A stretch of 64,000 bases of DNA. Origin: Modestobacter versicolor. GTDB lineage: Bacteria > Actinomycetota > Actinomycetes > Mycobacteriales > Geodermatophilaceae. The notes below the pieces were generated by a model that saw nothing but the letters and a program-made list of their open reading frames with translations, made no database searches and had not been told where the DNA came from. A program made the position numbers and the translations under genes. Positions 8,391 to 16,247 of the stretch are shown here, one piece after another (within the stretch, counting starts at the first letter, position 1; every line of letters starts with the position of its first letter). The stretch is taken from contig NZ_JACIBU010000001.1 of NCBI RefSeq assembly GCF_014195485.1, positions 1,426,001 to 1,490,000 of the forward strand, written 5' to 3'.

Positions 8391-9527
8391 GTGACAGCCG
8401 GGACGCAGCAGCGCGACACCACGATCGACGGCGGCGCCGTGCCACCCCTGGCAGCCGCTGACCTGGACCGGCTGCGCGGCGCGGTGGAGTCGGCGCTGCA
8501 CGCCTTCCTGGCCGAGCAGCGCGAGACGCTGGCCGGCATGGCCGCCGAGCTGGTGCCGGTGGCCGACGAGGTCGCCGCCGTGGCCGGCGGCGGCAAGCGG
8601 CTGCGCCCGGCGTTCGCCTACTGGGGCTGGCGCGGCTTCGTCGACCCCGACGACAGCGCGTGCGAGGCCGACGACGCGGTGCTCCGCGCGGTCGCGGCGC
8701 TGGAGCTGGTGCACAGCAGCGCGCTGGTGCACGACGACGTGATGGACGCCGCCGACACCCGGCGCGGCCGGCCGGCCACCCACGTCGGCTTCAGCGCTCG
8801 GCACAGCGGGCAGTCCCTGGGCGGCGACGGCGTGGCGTTCGGCGTGGGCGCGGCGATCCTGGTCGGCGACCTGGCCCTGGTCTGGTCCGACGAGCTGCTG
8901 CGCCGCTCGGGCATCTCCCCCGACGCGCTGGCCCGGGCCCGCCCGGTCTGGGACACCATGCGCACCGAGGTGACCGCCGGCCAGTACCTCGACCTGCTCC
9001 GCGCGGCCGGCGGCCTGCCCGGCCCGTCCGGCGCGCTCAAGGTCGCCCGCTACAAGAGCGCCGGCTACACCGTGCAGCGGCCGCTGCAGCTGGGCGCCGC
9101 GCTGGCCTGCGCGGGACCCGCGGCGCTGGACGCCTGCTCGGCCATCGGCCTGCCGCTCGGCGAGGCGTTCCAGCTGCGCGACGACGTGCTGGGGGTCTTC
9201 GGCGACCCCGCCGTCACCGGCAAGTCCGCCGACGACGACCTGCGCGAGGGCAAGCGCACCCTGCTGGTCGCGCTGACCGAGGAGGGCACCGACGGCGCGG
9301 GCCGGGCGCTGCTGGCCGGCGCGCTGGGCAACTCCGCCGCGACCGCCGCCGAGCTCGACGGCGTCCGCACCCTGATGACCCGCAGCGGCGCGCTGGCCCG
9401 GGTCGAGGAGCGCATCGCCGCGCAGACCGGCCGCGCCAGGGAGGCGATCGCGTCCGCCCCGCTGGCCGCCGACGCCCGCCGCGCGCTGGACGCGCTGTCC
9501 GTCGCCGCGACGACGCGCGCAGCGTGA
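8391..9527 (+). CDS. crtE: geranylgeranyl diphosphate synthase (trans-polyprenyl synthetase)
   Basis: A 378-residue all-helical prenyl synthetase with GGGKRLRP near residue 65, the first aspartate-rich motif LVHDDVMD (about residues 112-119) and the second FQLRDDVLG (about 262-269). It condenses isopentenyl diphosphate to a C20 (possibly longer) diphosphate; its place at the head of a crtE-I-B operon supports GGPP for carotenoids. The GTG at 8391 is chosen over a TTG at 8373 because of the AATACT -10. It resembles mycobacterial IdsA2 in context, so it could also feed other isoprenoids. It overlaps crtI by GTGA. Confidence 0.92.
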   Translation: MTAGTQQRDTTIDGGAVPPLAAADLDRLRGAVESALHAFLAEQRETLAGMAAELVPVADEVAAVAGGGKRLRPAFAYWGWRGFVDPDDSACEADDAVLRAVAALELVHSSALVHDDVMDAADTRRGRPATHVGFSARHSGQSLGGDGVAFGVGAAILVGDLALVWSDELLRRSGISPDALARARPVWDTMRTEVTAGQYLDLLRAAGGLPGPSGALKVARYKSAGYTVQRPLQLGAALACAGPAALDACSAIGLPLGEAFQLRDDVLGVFGDPAVTGKSADDDLREGKRTLLVALTEEGTDGAGRALLAGALGNSAATAAELDGVRTLMTRSGALARVEERIAAQTGRAREAIASAPLAADARRALDALSVAATTRAA

Positions 9528-11026
9528 GCCGCACCCTGCGCACCGTCCCCGGCCGCACCGACCGGGTCGTCGTCGTCGGCGCGGGCCTGGCCGGGCTCTC
9601 CACGGCGCTGCGGCTGCGCGGCGCCGGCCGCGAGGTCACCGTCGTCGAGCGCGGCCCCGGCCCCGGCGGCCGGGCCGGCGTGCTCACCCGGGCCGGCTAC
9701 ACCCTGGACACCGGACCCTCGGTCTTCACCGCCCCCGAGGTGCTCGCCGACGCCTTCGCCGCGGTGGGCGACCGGATGGCGGACCGGCTCACCCTCCTCC
9801 CGCTGGACACCACCTACCGCGCGCAGTTCGCCGACGGCTCGCACCTCGACGTGCACGCCGACCGGAGCCGGTTCGCCGCCGAGGTCGAGCAGCTGTGCGG
9901 GCCCGGCGAGGCCGCCGCGCTGCACCGCTACCTCGACGACCTCGCCGAGCTCTACCGGCTGCAGCTGCGCACCTTCATCGACCGGAACCTGGACTCCCCG
10001 CTGGACCTGCTCGGCCCCGAGCTGCTGACCCTGGTCCGCCGCGGCGGGTTCCGCCGGCTGTCCTCGCACGTGGCCGGCTTCTTCGCCGACGAGCGGCTGC
10101 GCCGGCTGTTCAGCTTCCAGGCGCTGTACGCCGGTGTCTCGCCGTTCCGGGCGATCGCGGCCTACGCCGTCATCGCCCAGCTCGACATCGGCGCCGGGGT
10201 CTGGCACCCGGTGGGCGGCATCGGCGCCGTCCCAAGGGCGATGGCCGCCGCGGCCGCCGACGCCGGCGTGGACTTCCGCTACGACACCGAGGCGGTGCTG
10301 GAGCTGTCCGGCAGCCGGGTCACCGCGGTGCAGCTGGACGGCGGCGAGCGGCTGCCGGCCGACGCCGTCGTCGTCACCGCCGACGCCCCGCACCGGCTCG
10401 TGCCCGGGCTGCGCGGCCCCCGGCGGCCGGTCTACTCCCCGTCCTGCGTGGCGCTGCACCTGGGCGTGCGCAGCGAGCTGCCCGGCCAGGCGCACCACAC
10501 GATCAGCTTCGGTGCCGCCTGGGAGCAGGTCTTCGCCGAGCTGACCCGCGAGGGCCGGCCGATGAGCGACCCGAGCCTGCTGGTCAGCATGCCCTCGGCC
10601 ACCGACCGCTCGCTGGCACCCGACGGTGGCCAGGTGCTGAGCGTGGTCGCCCCCACGCCGAACCTGGACCCGCGCAGCGGCGGCAACGCCGGGCTGGACT
10701 GGGACGCGCTCGCCCCGCGGTACCGCGACGAGCTGCTGGGCACCCTGGAGGCGCGCGGCTGGACCGGCATCGGCGAGGCCGTCGAGGTCGAGGAGCTGCT
10801 CACCCCGCTGGACTGGGCGGAGCAGGGCATGGCCGCCGGCACGCCGTTCGCCCTGGCGCACACCTTCGGCCAGACCGGCCCGTTCCGCCCGCCGACCCTG
10901 CCCCGCAGCGGCCCGGAGAACGTGGTGCTGGCCGGCTCCTCGGTGCAGCCGGGGGTCGGCGTCCCGATGGTGGTGATCAGCGGCCGGCTGGCCGCCGAGC
11001 GGATCACCGGGCCGGTGCGGGCGTGA
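9524..11026 (+). CDS. crtI: phytoene desaturase
   Basis: A 500-residue FAD-dependent desaturase. The N-terminal dinucleotide-binding motif VVVGAGLAGLSTALRLRGAG (about residues 15-34) is followed by GGRAG and LDTGPSVFT, and the C-terminus carries AGSSVQPGVGVPMVVISG, the CrtI family FAD signature. It introduces double bonds into phytoene to give lycopene (or neurosporene) at the membrane. GTG 9524 overlaps the crtE stop; GTG 11023 of crtB overlaps its own stop. Confidence 0.95.
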   Translation: MSRTLRTVPGRTDRVVVVGAGLAGLSTALRLRGAGREVTVVERGPGPGGRAGVLTRAGYTLDTGPSVFTAPEVLADAFAAVGDRMADRLTLLPLDTTYRAQFADGSHLDVHADRSRFAAEVEQLCGPGEAAALHRYLDDLAELYRLQLRTFIDRNLDSPLDLLGPELLTLVRRGGFRRLSSHVAGFFADERLRRLFSFQALYAGVSPFRAIAAYAVIAQLDIGAGVWHPVGGIGAVPRAMAAAAADAGVDFRYDTEAVLELSGSRVTAVQLDGGERLPADAVVVTADAPHRLVPGLRGPRRPVYSPSCVALHLGVRSELPGQAHHTISFGAAWEQVFAELTREGRPMSDPSLLVSMPSATDRSLAPDGGQVLSVVAPTPNLDPRSGGNAGLDWDALAPRYRDELLGTLEARGWTGIGEAVEVEELLTPLDWAEQGMAAGTPFALAHTFGQTGPFRPPTLPRSGPENVVLAGSSVQPGVGVPMVVISGRLAAERITGPVRA

Positions 11027-11985
11027 GCGCCGTCCCGCCGGCCACCCGGGCCGAGCAGCAGGCCGCGCTGGACGCCGCCTACGCGGTGTGCCGGGGCATC
11101 GCCGCCGAGCACGGCAAGTCCTACTTCCTGGCCACCCGGCTGCTCACCCCTGACCGCCGGCCGGCCGTCCACGCCCTCTACGCCGCCGCGCGGGTGGCCG
11201 ACGACATCGTCGACGTCGGCGCCGACCAGCCCGGCCGCGACCCCGAGGGCGAGCTGCTGGCCTGGTCGAAGGCGGCACTGGAGGAGCTCGAGGCCGGCTG
11301 GTCCGACGACCCGGTGCGGCTCGCGCTGGTGCACACCTACCGCCGGTACGACATCGCGCGGGAGCACCTGGTCGACTTCCTGGCCGCGATGACCAGCGAC
11401 CTCGACGTCACCGGCTACGCCGACCTGGCCGCCCTGGACCGCTACATGTGGGGCTCGGCGTCGGTGATCGGCCTGCAGGTGCTGCCGGTGCTCGGCACCG
11501 CGCCCGGCGTGGCCCGGGAGGAGGCCGCCCCGCACGCGATCGCGCTGGGCGAGGCCTTCCAGCTGACCAACTTCCTGCGCGACGTCGGCGAGGACGTCGA
11601 CCGCGGGCGGGTGTACCTGCCCGCCGACCTGATGGCCGCCCACGGGGTGACCCGCGAGCAGCTGGAGTCCAAGCGGTTCGACGACCGGTTCCGGCAGCTG
11701 ATGCGGGAGATGGTCGAGGTGGTCCGCCGCCGCTACGACGACGCCGCGCCCGGCACCCCGATGCTCGCGCCGGAGTCGCGGGACTGCGTCCGGGCCGCCA
11801 CCGAGCTGTACGGCGGCATCCTCGGCGCGATCGAGCGGGCCGACTACCGGGTGCTGGACCGCCGGGTGTCGGTGTCCCGGCCGCGCCGCCTGGCGGTGTT
11901 CGCCCGCCGGTTGACCGCCGCCCAGCTGGCCAGGGTCAGCGTGACCATCGCCCAGCCGAAGAGCAGGTCCTCGACCGGGGCGTAG
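11023..11985 (+). CDS. crtB: phytoene synthase
   Basis: A 320-residue squalene/phytoene synthase with the two Mg-diphosphate binding sites: VADDIVDVG (about residues 57-65) and NFLRDVGEDVDRGRVYLP (about 183-200). It joins two GGPP molecules head to head into phytoene. It is coupled to crtI by a GTGA overlap. Its last 142 bases overlap, on the opposite strand, the end of the lycopene cyclase subunit gene at 11844-12191, so the two C-termini are encoded by the same DNA. Confidence 0.95.
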   Translation: MSAVPPATRAEQQAALDAAYAVCRGIAAEHGKSYFLATRLLTPDRRPAVHALYAAARVADDIVDVGADQPGRDPEGELLAWSKAALEELEAGWSDDPVRLALVHTYRRYDIAREHLVDFLAAMTSDLDVTGYADLAALDRYMWGSASVIGLQVLPVLGTAPGVAREEAAPHAIALGEAFQLTNFLRDVGEDVDRGRVYLPADLMAAHGVTREQLESKRFDDRFRQLMREMVEVVRRRYDDAAPGTPMLAPESRDCVRAATELYGGILGAIERADYRVLDRRVSVSRPRRLAVFARRLTAAQLARVSVTIAQPKSRSSTGA

Positions 11986-12191
11986 GCGATCCGCGGCCCC
12001 CAGATGGCGTCGGGGTCGTAGGTGACCACGCCCAGGCCGGTCAGCACCCCGTTCATGAGCAGCTGGAAGAACACGATGATGGCGTAGGCGGTCCAGTAGA
12101 CCGGCCGGGTCACCATCCGGGTCCGGTAGACCGCGAGGTCCAGCACCAGCACCGCGACGACGGCGGTGACCGCCAGGGCCGAGTAGCTCAC
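11844..12191 (-). CDS. crtYd: lycopene cyclase subunit, CrtYd/CarR type
   Basis: A 115-residue membrane protein with about three helices and the heterodimeric lycopene cyclase motif APVEDLLFG (PxE(E/D)xxF, about residues 71-79), plus YTAYAIIVFF-like helices. With CrtYc it forms the bacterial heterodimeric cyclase that closes beta or epsilon rings on lycopene. GTG 12191 overlaps the crtYc stop (GTGA). The tail, rich in arginine, lies entirely inside the antisense of crtB; the family core ends near residue 95, so the overlap may reflect a C-terminal extension. Confidence 0.88.
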   Translation of the reverse strand: MSYSALAVTAVVAVLVLDLAVYRTRMVTRPVYWTAYAIIVFFQLLMNGVLTGLGVVTYDPDAIWGPRIAYAPVEDLLFGWAMVTLTLASWAAVNRRANTARRRGRDTDTRRSSTR

Positions 12192-12532
12192 GCGTCGGCC
12201 TCCTCGGCGGGGTAGCCGGCGTCCCAGCCGGTCACCTTTCGCACCGCCTCCAGGGCCAGCACCGAGGCCAGCGGGACGACGAGGAAGAACAGCACCTCCT
12301 CGACCGGGATGCCACCGGGCAGCCGCACCCCGAGGGTGTGGTCGTCGCTGTAGTCCCAGTGGCCCTCGGCGATGGCGTACAGCACCCAGACCACGAACAC
12401 GGCGAACTCCGGCAGCACCGCCAGCACCAGCCGGCGCCAGCGGGCGTAGACCCGCACCCCGAGCAGCAGCTCCAGCGGTGCGGTGACGACGAGGCAGCCG
12501 ACCAGCAGCGACAGGTAGGTCAGGTGCCCCAT
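12188..12532 (-). CDS. crtYc: lycopene cyclase subunit, CrtYc type
   Basis: A 114-residue membrane protein beginning MGHLTYLSLLVGCL with the motif GIPVEEVLFFLVVPLAS (PxEExxFF, about residues 72-88) that marks lycopene cyclase domains. It pairs with the next gene, crtYd, to form a cyclase. Its ATG at 12532 is 13 bases from the stop of the Rv2175c-like gene upstream on the same strand, so the two may share a transcript from the promoter at 12866-12886. Confidence 0.9.
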   Translation of the reverse strand: MGHLTYLSLLVGCLVVTAPLELLLGVRVYARWRRLVLAVLPEFAVFVVWVLYAIAEGHWDYSDDHTLGVRLPGGIPVEEVLFFLVVPLASVLALEAVRKVTGWDAGYPAEEADA

Positions 12533-12545
12533 CAGCCGGCGACGA

Positions 12546-12869
12546 CTACAGCGCCAGGGCCTGCGCCCGGCGGGTGACCTCGGTGTGCCGGTCGTCGCGC
12601 AGGGCCTGGACCGGGGTGCCGGGCAGCGAGTCGTCGGCGCGGAAGAGCCACTCGAAGGCCTCCTCGTCGGTGAACCGGCCGTCGTGGAGCACCGTGAGCA
12701 GACCGGGCAGGTGCTTGAGGACGGCGCCGTCCTGCACGAAGTCCGCCGGGATCTTGCTGTTGCCGCTCCCGGGGACCGCCATGAGCTTCCGCTCGGCGAT
12801 GAGCTGGCGGACCTTGTTCGTCGAGACGCCGAGCTGCTCGGCGACCTCCGCGGGGGTGAGCGTGTCCAT
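12546..12869 (-). CDS. Rv2175c-like winged helix DNA-binding protein
   Basis: A 107-residue protein: an N-terminal helix-turn-helix of excisionase/MerR type (LTPAEVAEQLGVSTNKVRQLIAERKL, residues 4-29, quoted only to show spacing of A, G and R), then a C-terminal helical half ending TRRAQALAL. The order and length match M. tuberculosis Rv2175c, a DNA-binding protein phosphorylated by the neighbouring kinase PknL; here a PknL-like gene lies 1.3 kb away, so the same pairing is likely. Start ATG 12869 lies inside a palindrome that also holds the divergent gene's start, suggesting autoregulation (inference). Confidence 0.85.
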   Translation of the reverse strand: MDTLTPAEVAEQLGVSTNKVRQLIAERKLMAVPGSGNSKIPADFVQDGAVLKHLPGLLTVLHDGRFTDEEAFEWLFRADDSLPGTPVQALRDDRHTEVTRRAQALAL

Positions 12870-12886
12870 AGGCTCCCAGCCTATGG
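12866..12886. promoter_or_regulatory. symmetric bidirectional leaderless promoter palindrome
   Basis: Arms CCATAGGCT and AGCCTATGG, separated by ccc, form a perfect palindrome. On each strand it reads TAGGCT, 8 nt, ATG: plus strand -10 at 12869-12874 and ATG 12883; minus strand -10 at 12883-12878 and ATG 12869. Each -10 overlaps the other gene's start codon, so the two promoters should be mutually exclusive and any factor binding the palindrome would block both. Confidence 0.75.
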
Positions 12887-14016
12887 CGAGTGCGCAGGAG
12901 CCGACGACCGGTCCCCGGCTGACCCAGCGCCGGCGGGCGGCCGGTGAGCCGGCGCACCCCGCCGACCCGGCGTACCTGGACCTGGACGCGCTGGAACGGC
13001 AGGCCCGCGAGCTGCTCCCACCCGACGTCGTCGACCACTTCGCCGGCGGCGCGGACCGGGAGACCACGTTGGGCGAGGCGACCGCCGCCTGGCGGGCCTG
13101 GCGGTTGCGGCCCCGGGTGCTGACCGACGTCGGCCCGGTCGCGCTGGCCACCACGCTGCTGGGCACCGACGTCGCCACCCCCGTCGGGATCGCGCCCTGG
13201 GCTCACCAGGCGATGGCCCACCCCGAGGGCGAGCGCGCGACCGCGCGGGGCGCCGCCGCCACCGGGGCGCTGGTGACCGTCTCGACCAGCTCCACCACCT
13301 CGCTGGAGGACGTGGCCGCTGTGCGCCCGACCGGCCCGCGCTGGTTCCAGCTCTACCGGCTGCACTCCCCCGCGCACACCGACGACCTGGCCCGCCGCGC
13401 CGGCCGGGCCGGCTACACCGCCCTGGTGCTCACCGCCGACCTGCCGGTGCTCGGCCGGCGGCTGCGCGACCTGCGCAACGACTTCGCGCTGCCGGCGGGG
13501 CTGCCGCTGCCGCACCACCCACCCGCCGACGGCACCGGGCCCGCGCCGGCCGGGACGCCCCGCTGGACCACCGCCGACATCGCCCGCTTCGCCGACCTCT
13601 CCGGGCTGCCGGTGGTGGTCAAGGGGGTGCTGCGGGGCGACGACGCCGCCCGCTGCGTGGCCGCCGGGGCCTCGGCGGTGTGGGTGTCGACGCACGGCGG
13701 GCGCCAGGCCGACCCGGTGGTCGCCAGCGCCGCAGCGCTGCCGGAGGTCGTCGAGGCGGTGGGCACCGAGGCCGAGGTCTACGCCGACGGCGGCATCCGC
13801 TCCGGCTCGGACGTGCTGACGGCGCTCGCGCTCGGCGCCCGGGCGGTCTTCGTCGGCCGGCCGGCGATCTGGGGCCTGGCGACCGGGGGCGCGGACGGCG
13901 TGGCGCGGGTGATCGGCGGGCTGACCGGGGAGCTGGCGCACACCATGGCGCTGTGCGGACTCGACGACGTGCGGGCGGTGGGCCGGGACGCCGTCGCCCG
14001 CGCGGCATGGCGCTGA
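12883..14016 (+). CDS. FMN-dependent alpha-hydroxy-acid oxidase/dehydrogenase
   Basis: A 377-residue TIM-barrel flavoenzyme of the lactate/glycolate oxidase, LldD and lactate 2-monooxygenase family: PVGIAPWAHQAMAHPEGE near residue 100, WFQLYRL, ALVLTADLPVLGRR, VVKGVLRGDDA (catalytic lysine), STHGGRQAD (the S-N/T-H-G-G-R-Q motif with catalytic His and Arg) and YADGGIRSGSDV. It oxidises an L-2-hydroxy acid; which one is unclear. Asn in SNHGGRQ is Thr here. The ATG 12883 is set by the palindromic promoter it shares with the Rv2175c-like gene. Confidence 0.9.
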   Translation: MASAQEPTTGPRLTQRRRAAGEPAHPADPAYLDLDALERQARELLPPDVVDHFAGGADRETTLGEATAAWRAWRLRPRVLTDVGPVALATTLLGTDVATPVGIAPWAHQAMAHPEGERATARGAAATGALVTVSTSSTTSLEDVAAVRPTGPRWFQLYRLHSPAHTDDLARRAGRAGYTALVLTADLPVLGRRLRDLRNDFALPAGLPLPHHPPADGTGPAPAGTPRWTTADIARFADLSGLPVVVKGVLRGDDAARCVAAGASAVWVSTHGGRQADPVVASAAALPEVVEAVGTEAEVYADGGIRSGSDVLTALALGARAVFVGRPAIWGLATGGADGVARVIGGLTGELAHTMALCGLDDVRAVGRDAVARAAWR

Positions 14017-14024
14017 CCGGGGTG

Positions 14025-14038
14025 GCGCTGATCAGCGC
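14025..14038. repeat. 14-bp perfect palindrome after the FMN oxidase gene
   Basis: GCGCTGATCAGCGC starts 9 bases after the stop codon at 14016. It could be a short terminator or a protein site. The rest of 14039-14199 shows only an inverted repeat GGTCAC (14133-14138) / GTGACC (14152-14157) upstream of pknL; no gene. Confidence 0.35.
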
Positions 14039-14199
14039 ACCCCGGGACCGTCCGGGCCCGGTGCCGTCGCTGGACGGGGCGCCCGCCCGGCGTCCACCCC
14101 GCCCGCCCCACGGGGCGCACCTGGCCACTCCAGGTCACTGGTGTCCAGACCGTGACCGCGACGTCCGTGTTGATCGGTCCACCGGTCGCGATCCGCTCC

Positions 14200-14205
14200 T
14201 AGACT
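14200..14205 (+). promoter_or_regulatory. TAGACT -10 element, leaderless start of pknL
   Basis: TAGACT ends 7 nt before GTG 14213. A TTGATC at 14170-14175 is 24 nt away, too far to be its normal -35. Confidence 0.6.
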
Positions 14206-14212
14206 CAGCCCC

Positions 14213-16237
14213 GTGGACACCGTCGTGACCGACCCCGTGGTCGGCCTCGTCCTCGAGGGGCGCTACCGCCTCGAGGAGCGGCTGGCGCGTGGCGGCATGT
14301 CCACCGTGTACGCGGCCACCGACCTGCGCCTGCACCGCACCGTGGCGGTCAAGGTGATGGCCGAGCACCTGGCCCACGACCCGGCGTTCGTCGACCGGTT
14401 CACCCGCGAGGCCCGGGCCACCGCGATGCTCAGCCACGTCAACGTCGTCTCGGTCAGCGACCAGGGCTCCGACCAGGGGCTGGTCTACCTGGTGATGGAA
14501 CTGGTCCGCGGCCGCACGCTGCGCGACCTGCTGCAGGCCCGCGGCCGGCTCACCGTCGGGGAGGCCTTCGCCGTCCTCGAGCCGGTGCTCGCCGGGCTGA
14601 CCGCCGCCCACCGGGCCGGCATCGCGCACCGCGACGTCAAGCCGGAGAACGTGCTGATCTCCGTCGAGGGCCAGGTGAAGGTGGCCGACTTCGGGCTGGC
14701 CCGCGCCGTGGCCGGCACCGGGCAGACCAGCCACACCGGCGGCGTGCTCATCGGCACGGTCGCCTACCTCTCCCCCGAGCAGCTCGAGCGCGGGCGCAGC
14801 GACGCCCGCAGCGACGTCTACGCCGCCGGCGTGATGCTCTACGAGCTGCTCACCGGCCACCCGCCCTACGCCGGCGACAGCGCGCTGGCCGTCGCCTACC
14901 AGCACGTGCACCACGACGTCCCGGCCCCCTCGGCCGAGGTGCCCGGCGTGCCGTGGCAGGTCGACGAGCTGGTCGCCCGCACCACCCGCCGCGACCCGGC
15001 CGCCCGACCGCTGGACGCCGGTGCCTTCCTCGCCGAGCTCACCGACCTGCGCGCCGACCTGGGCCTGGCCCGGGTGCCGGTGCCCACCGGGCGGCCCGCC
15101 GACAACCCGACCGCGACGCTGCGGCCCACCAACCGCCCTACCGCGCCGCGACCGCGCCACCCGAGCGCACCCGCGCCCGCCGGCGACCCCCGCACCGAGG
15201 TCATCGGCGGCGCCCGGGTCCCCCGCGGGCGGGACGGCCGCGGCACCACGGTGCTGCCCGGCATGGGCGGCGGCCCGACCACCTCGGTCGGCCAGGCCCG
15301 TCCCGGTGTCGCGCCCCGGCAGCCGGTCGCCCGGCCCGGCGTGCCGCCGCACATCCGGCGTCGCCGTGCCCGGTTCGCCCTGGCCCTGGTGCTGCTGCTG
15401 GCGATCACGATCGGCGCGATCGGCTGGTGGCTCGGCTCCGGCCGCTGGGTCGACGTCCCGGAGCTGGTCAACCAGGACCAGGACACCGCGATCGGCATGC
15501 TGCAGGAGGCCGGGCTGGACCCCGCCCTGGCCGACGAGCAGTTCAGCGAGACGGTCCCCGCCGGTGTCGTCATCTCCGCCGACCCCGCCGACGGCGAGGC
15601 GATCCGCGGCTCCGACGTCCAGCTCGTCGTCTCCAAGGGCCCGGAGCGGTTCGAGGTCGACCCGGCGCTCACCAGCCTGCCGCTGGCCGACGTCCAGGCC
15701 CAGCTGGGCACCCTGCCGATCGCGACCGCCACCCGCGAGCAGTTCTCCGACGACGTCGACGCCGGCCTGGTGCTCGGCTTCGAGCCGCAGGCCGGCACCG
15801 ACCTCAAGCGCGGCGACACCGTCACCATCGTCGTCTCGGCCGGGCACTCCCCGGTCGACGTGCCCAACGTGGTCGGCCAGTCCCCCGACGCCGCCCAGGG
15901 CACCCTCGAGCAGCTCGGCTTCACCGTCGAGCGGGACACCGGCCGCAGCGCCGCGGTGGGCACCGGGCAGGTCATGGGCGTCGACCCCGGTCCGGGCGAC
16001 GGCGAGCAGCCCTACGGCAGCACGGTGACCATCACGGTGTCCGAGGGGCTCCCCCAGGTCGCCGTCCCCGACGTCACCGGCAAGAAGAAGGACGACGCCG
16101 TGAAGGCGCTGGAGGATGCCGGGCTCAAGGTCCAGGTCCAGCAGTTCTTCGGCAACAACGTGCTGCGCCAGACGCCGTCGGCCGGCGAGACCGTCGACGT
16201 CGGGTCGACCGTCACCATCCTCGTGACGTTCGGGTGA
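14213..16237 (+). CDS. pknL: serine/threonine protein kinase with PASTA repeats (PknL-like)
   Basis: A 674-residue receptor kinase. The kinase domain (about residues 12-275) shows the glycine loop LARGGMSTVY, ATP lysine in VAVKVM (about residue 46), catalytic HRDVKPEN (about 137-144), DFGLA and GTVAYLSPEQ. A Pro/Arg-rich linker leads to one membrane helix (about 385-405) and four extracellular PASTA repeats with repeated VPxVxGxxxxxA patterns. PASTA kinases sense muropeptides or lipid II and control cell division and wall growth. Position beside the Rv2175c-like gene and before aroG argues for PknL; mycobacterial PknL lacks PASTA repeats but other actinobacterial PknL proteins have them. Confidence 0.93.
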   Translation: MDTVVTDPVVGLVLEGRYRLEERLARGGMSTVYAATDLRLHRTVAVKVMAEHLAHDPAFVDRFTREARATAMLSHVNVVSVSDQGSDQGLVYLVMELVRGRTLRDLLQARGRLTVGEAFAVLEPVLAGLTAAHRAGIAHRDVKPENVLISVEGQVKVADFGLARAVAGTGQTSHTGGVLIGTVAYLSPEQLERGRSDARSDVYAAGVMLYELLTGHPPYAGDSALAVAYQHVHHDVPAPSAEVPGVPWQVDELVARTTRRDPAARPLDAGAFLAELTDLRADLGLARVPVPTGRPADNPTATLRPTNRPTAPRPRHPSAPAPAGDPRTEVIGGARVPRGRDGRGTTVLPGMGGGPTTSVGQARPGVAPRQPVARPGVPPHIRRRRARFALALVLLLAITIGAIGWWLGSGRWVDVPELVNQDQDTAIGMLQEAGLDPALADEQFSETVPAGVVISADPADGEAIRGSDVQLVVSKGPERFEVDPALTSLPLADVQAQLGTLPIATATREQFSDDVDAGLVLGFEPQAGTDLKRGDTVTIVVSAGHSPVDVPNVVGQSPDAAQGTLEQLGFTVERDTGRSAAVGTGQVMGVDPGPGDGEQPYGSTVTITVSEGLPQVAVPDVTGKKKDDAVKALEDAGLKVQVQQFFGNNVLRQTPSAGETVDVGSTVTILVTFG

Positions 16238-16247
16238 CCCGCCCCTC

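Noticed and set aside
8660-9523. Long N-terminal extension of crtI in frame with a start at 8660
   Set aside because: The extension overlaps crtE in another frame. GTG 9524 overlaps the crtE stop and begins at the conserved CrtI start.
14170-14175. TTGATC as the -35 box of pknL
   Set aside because: The spacer to TAGACT is 24 nt, too long for a standard sigma-70-type promoter.
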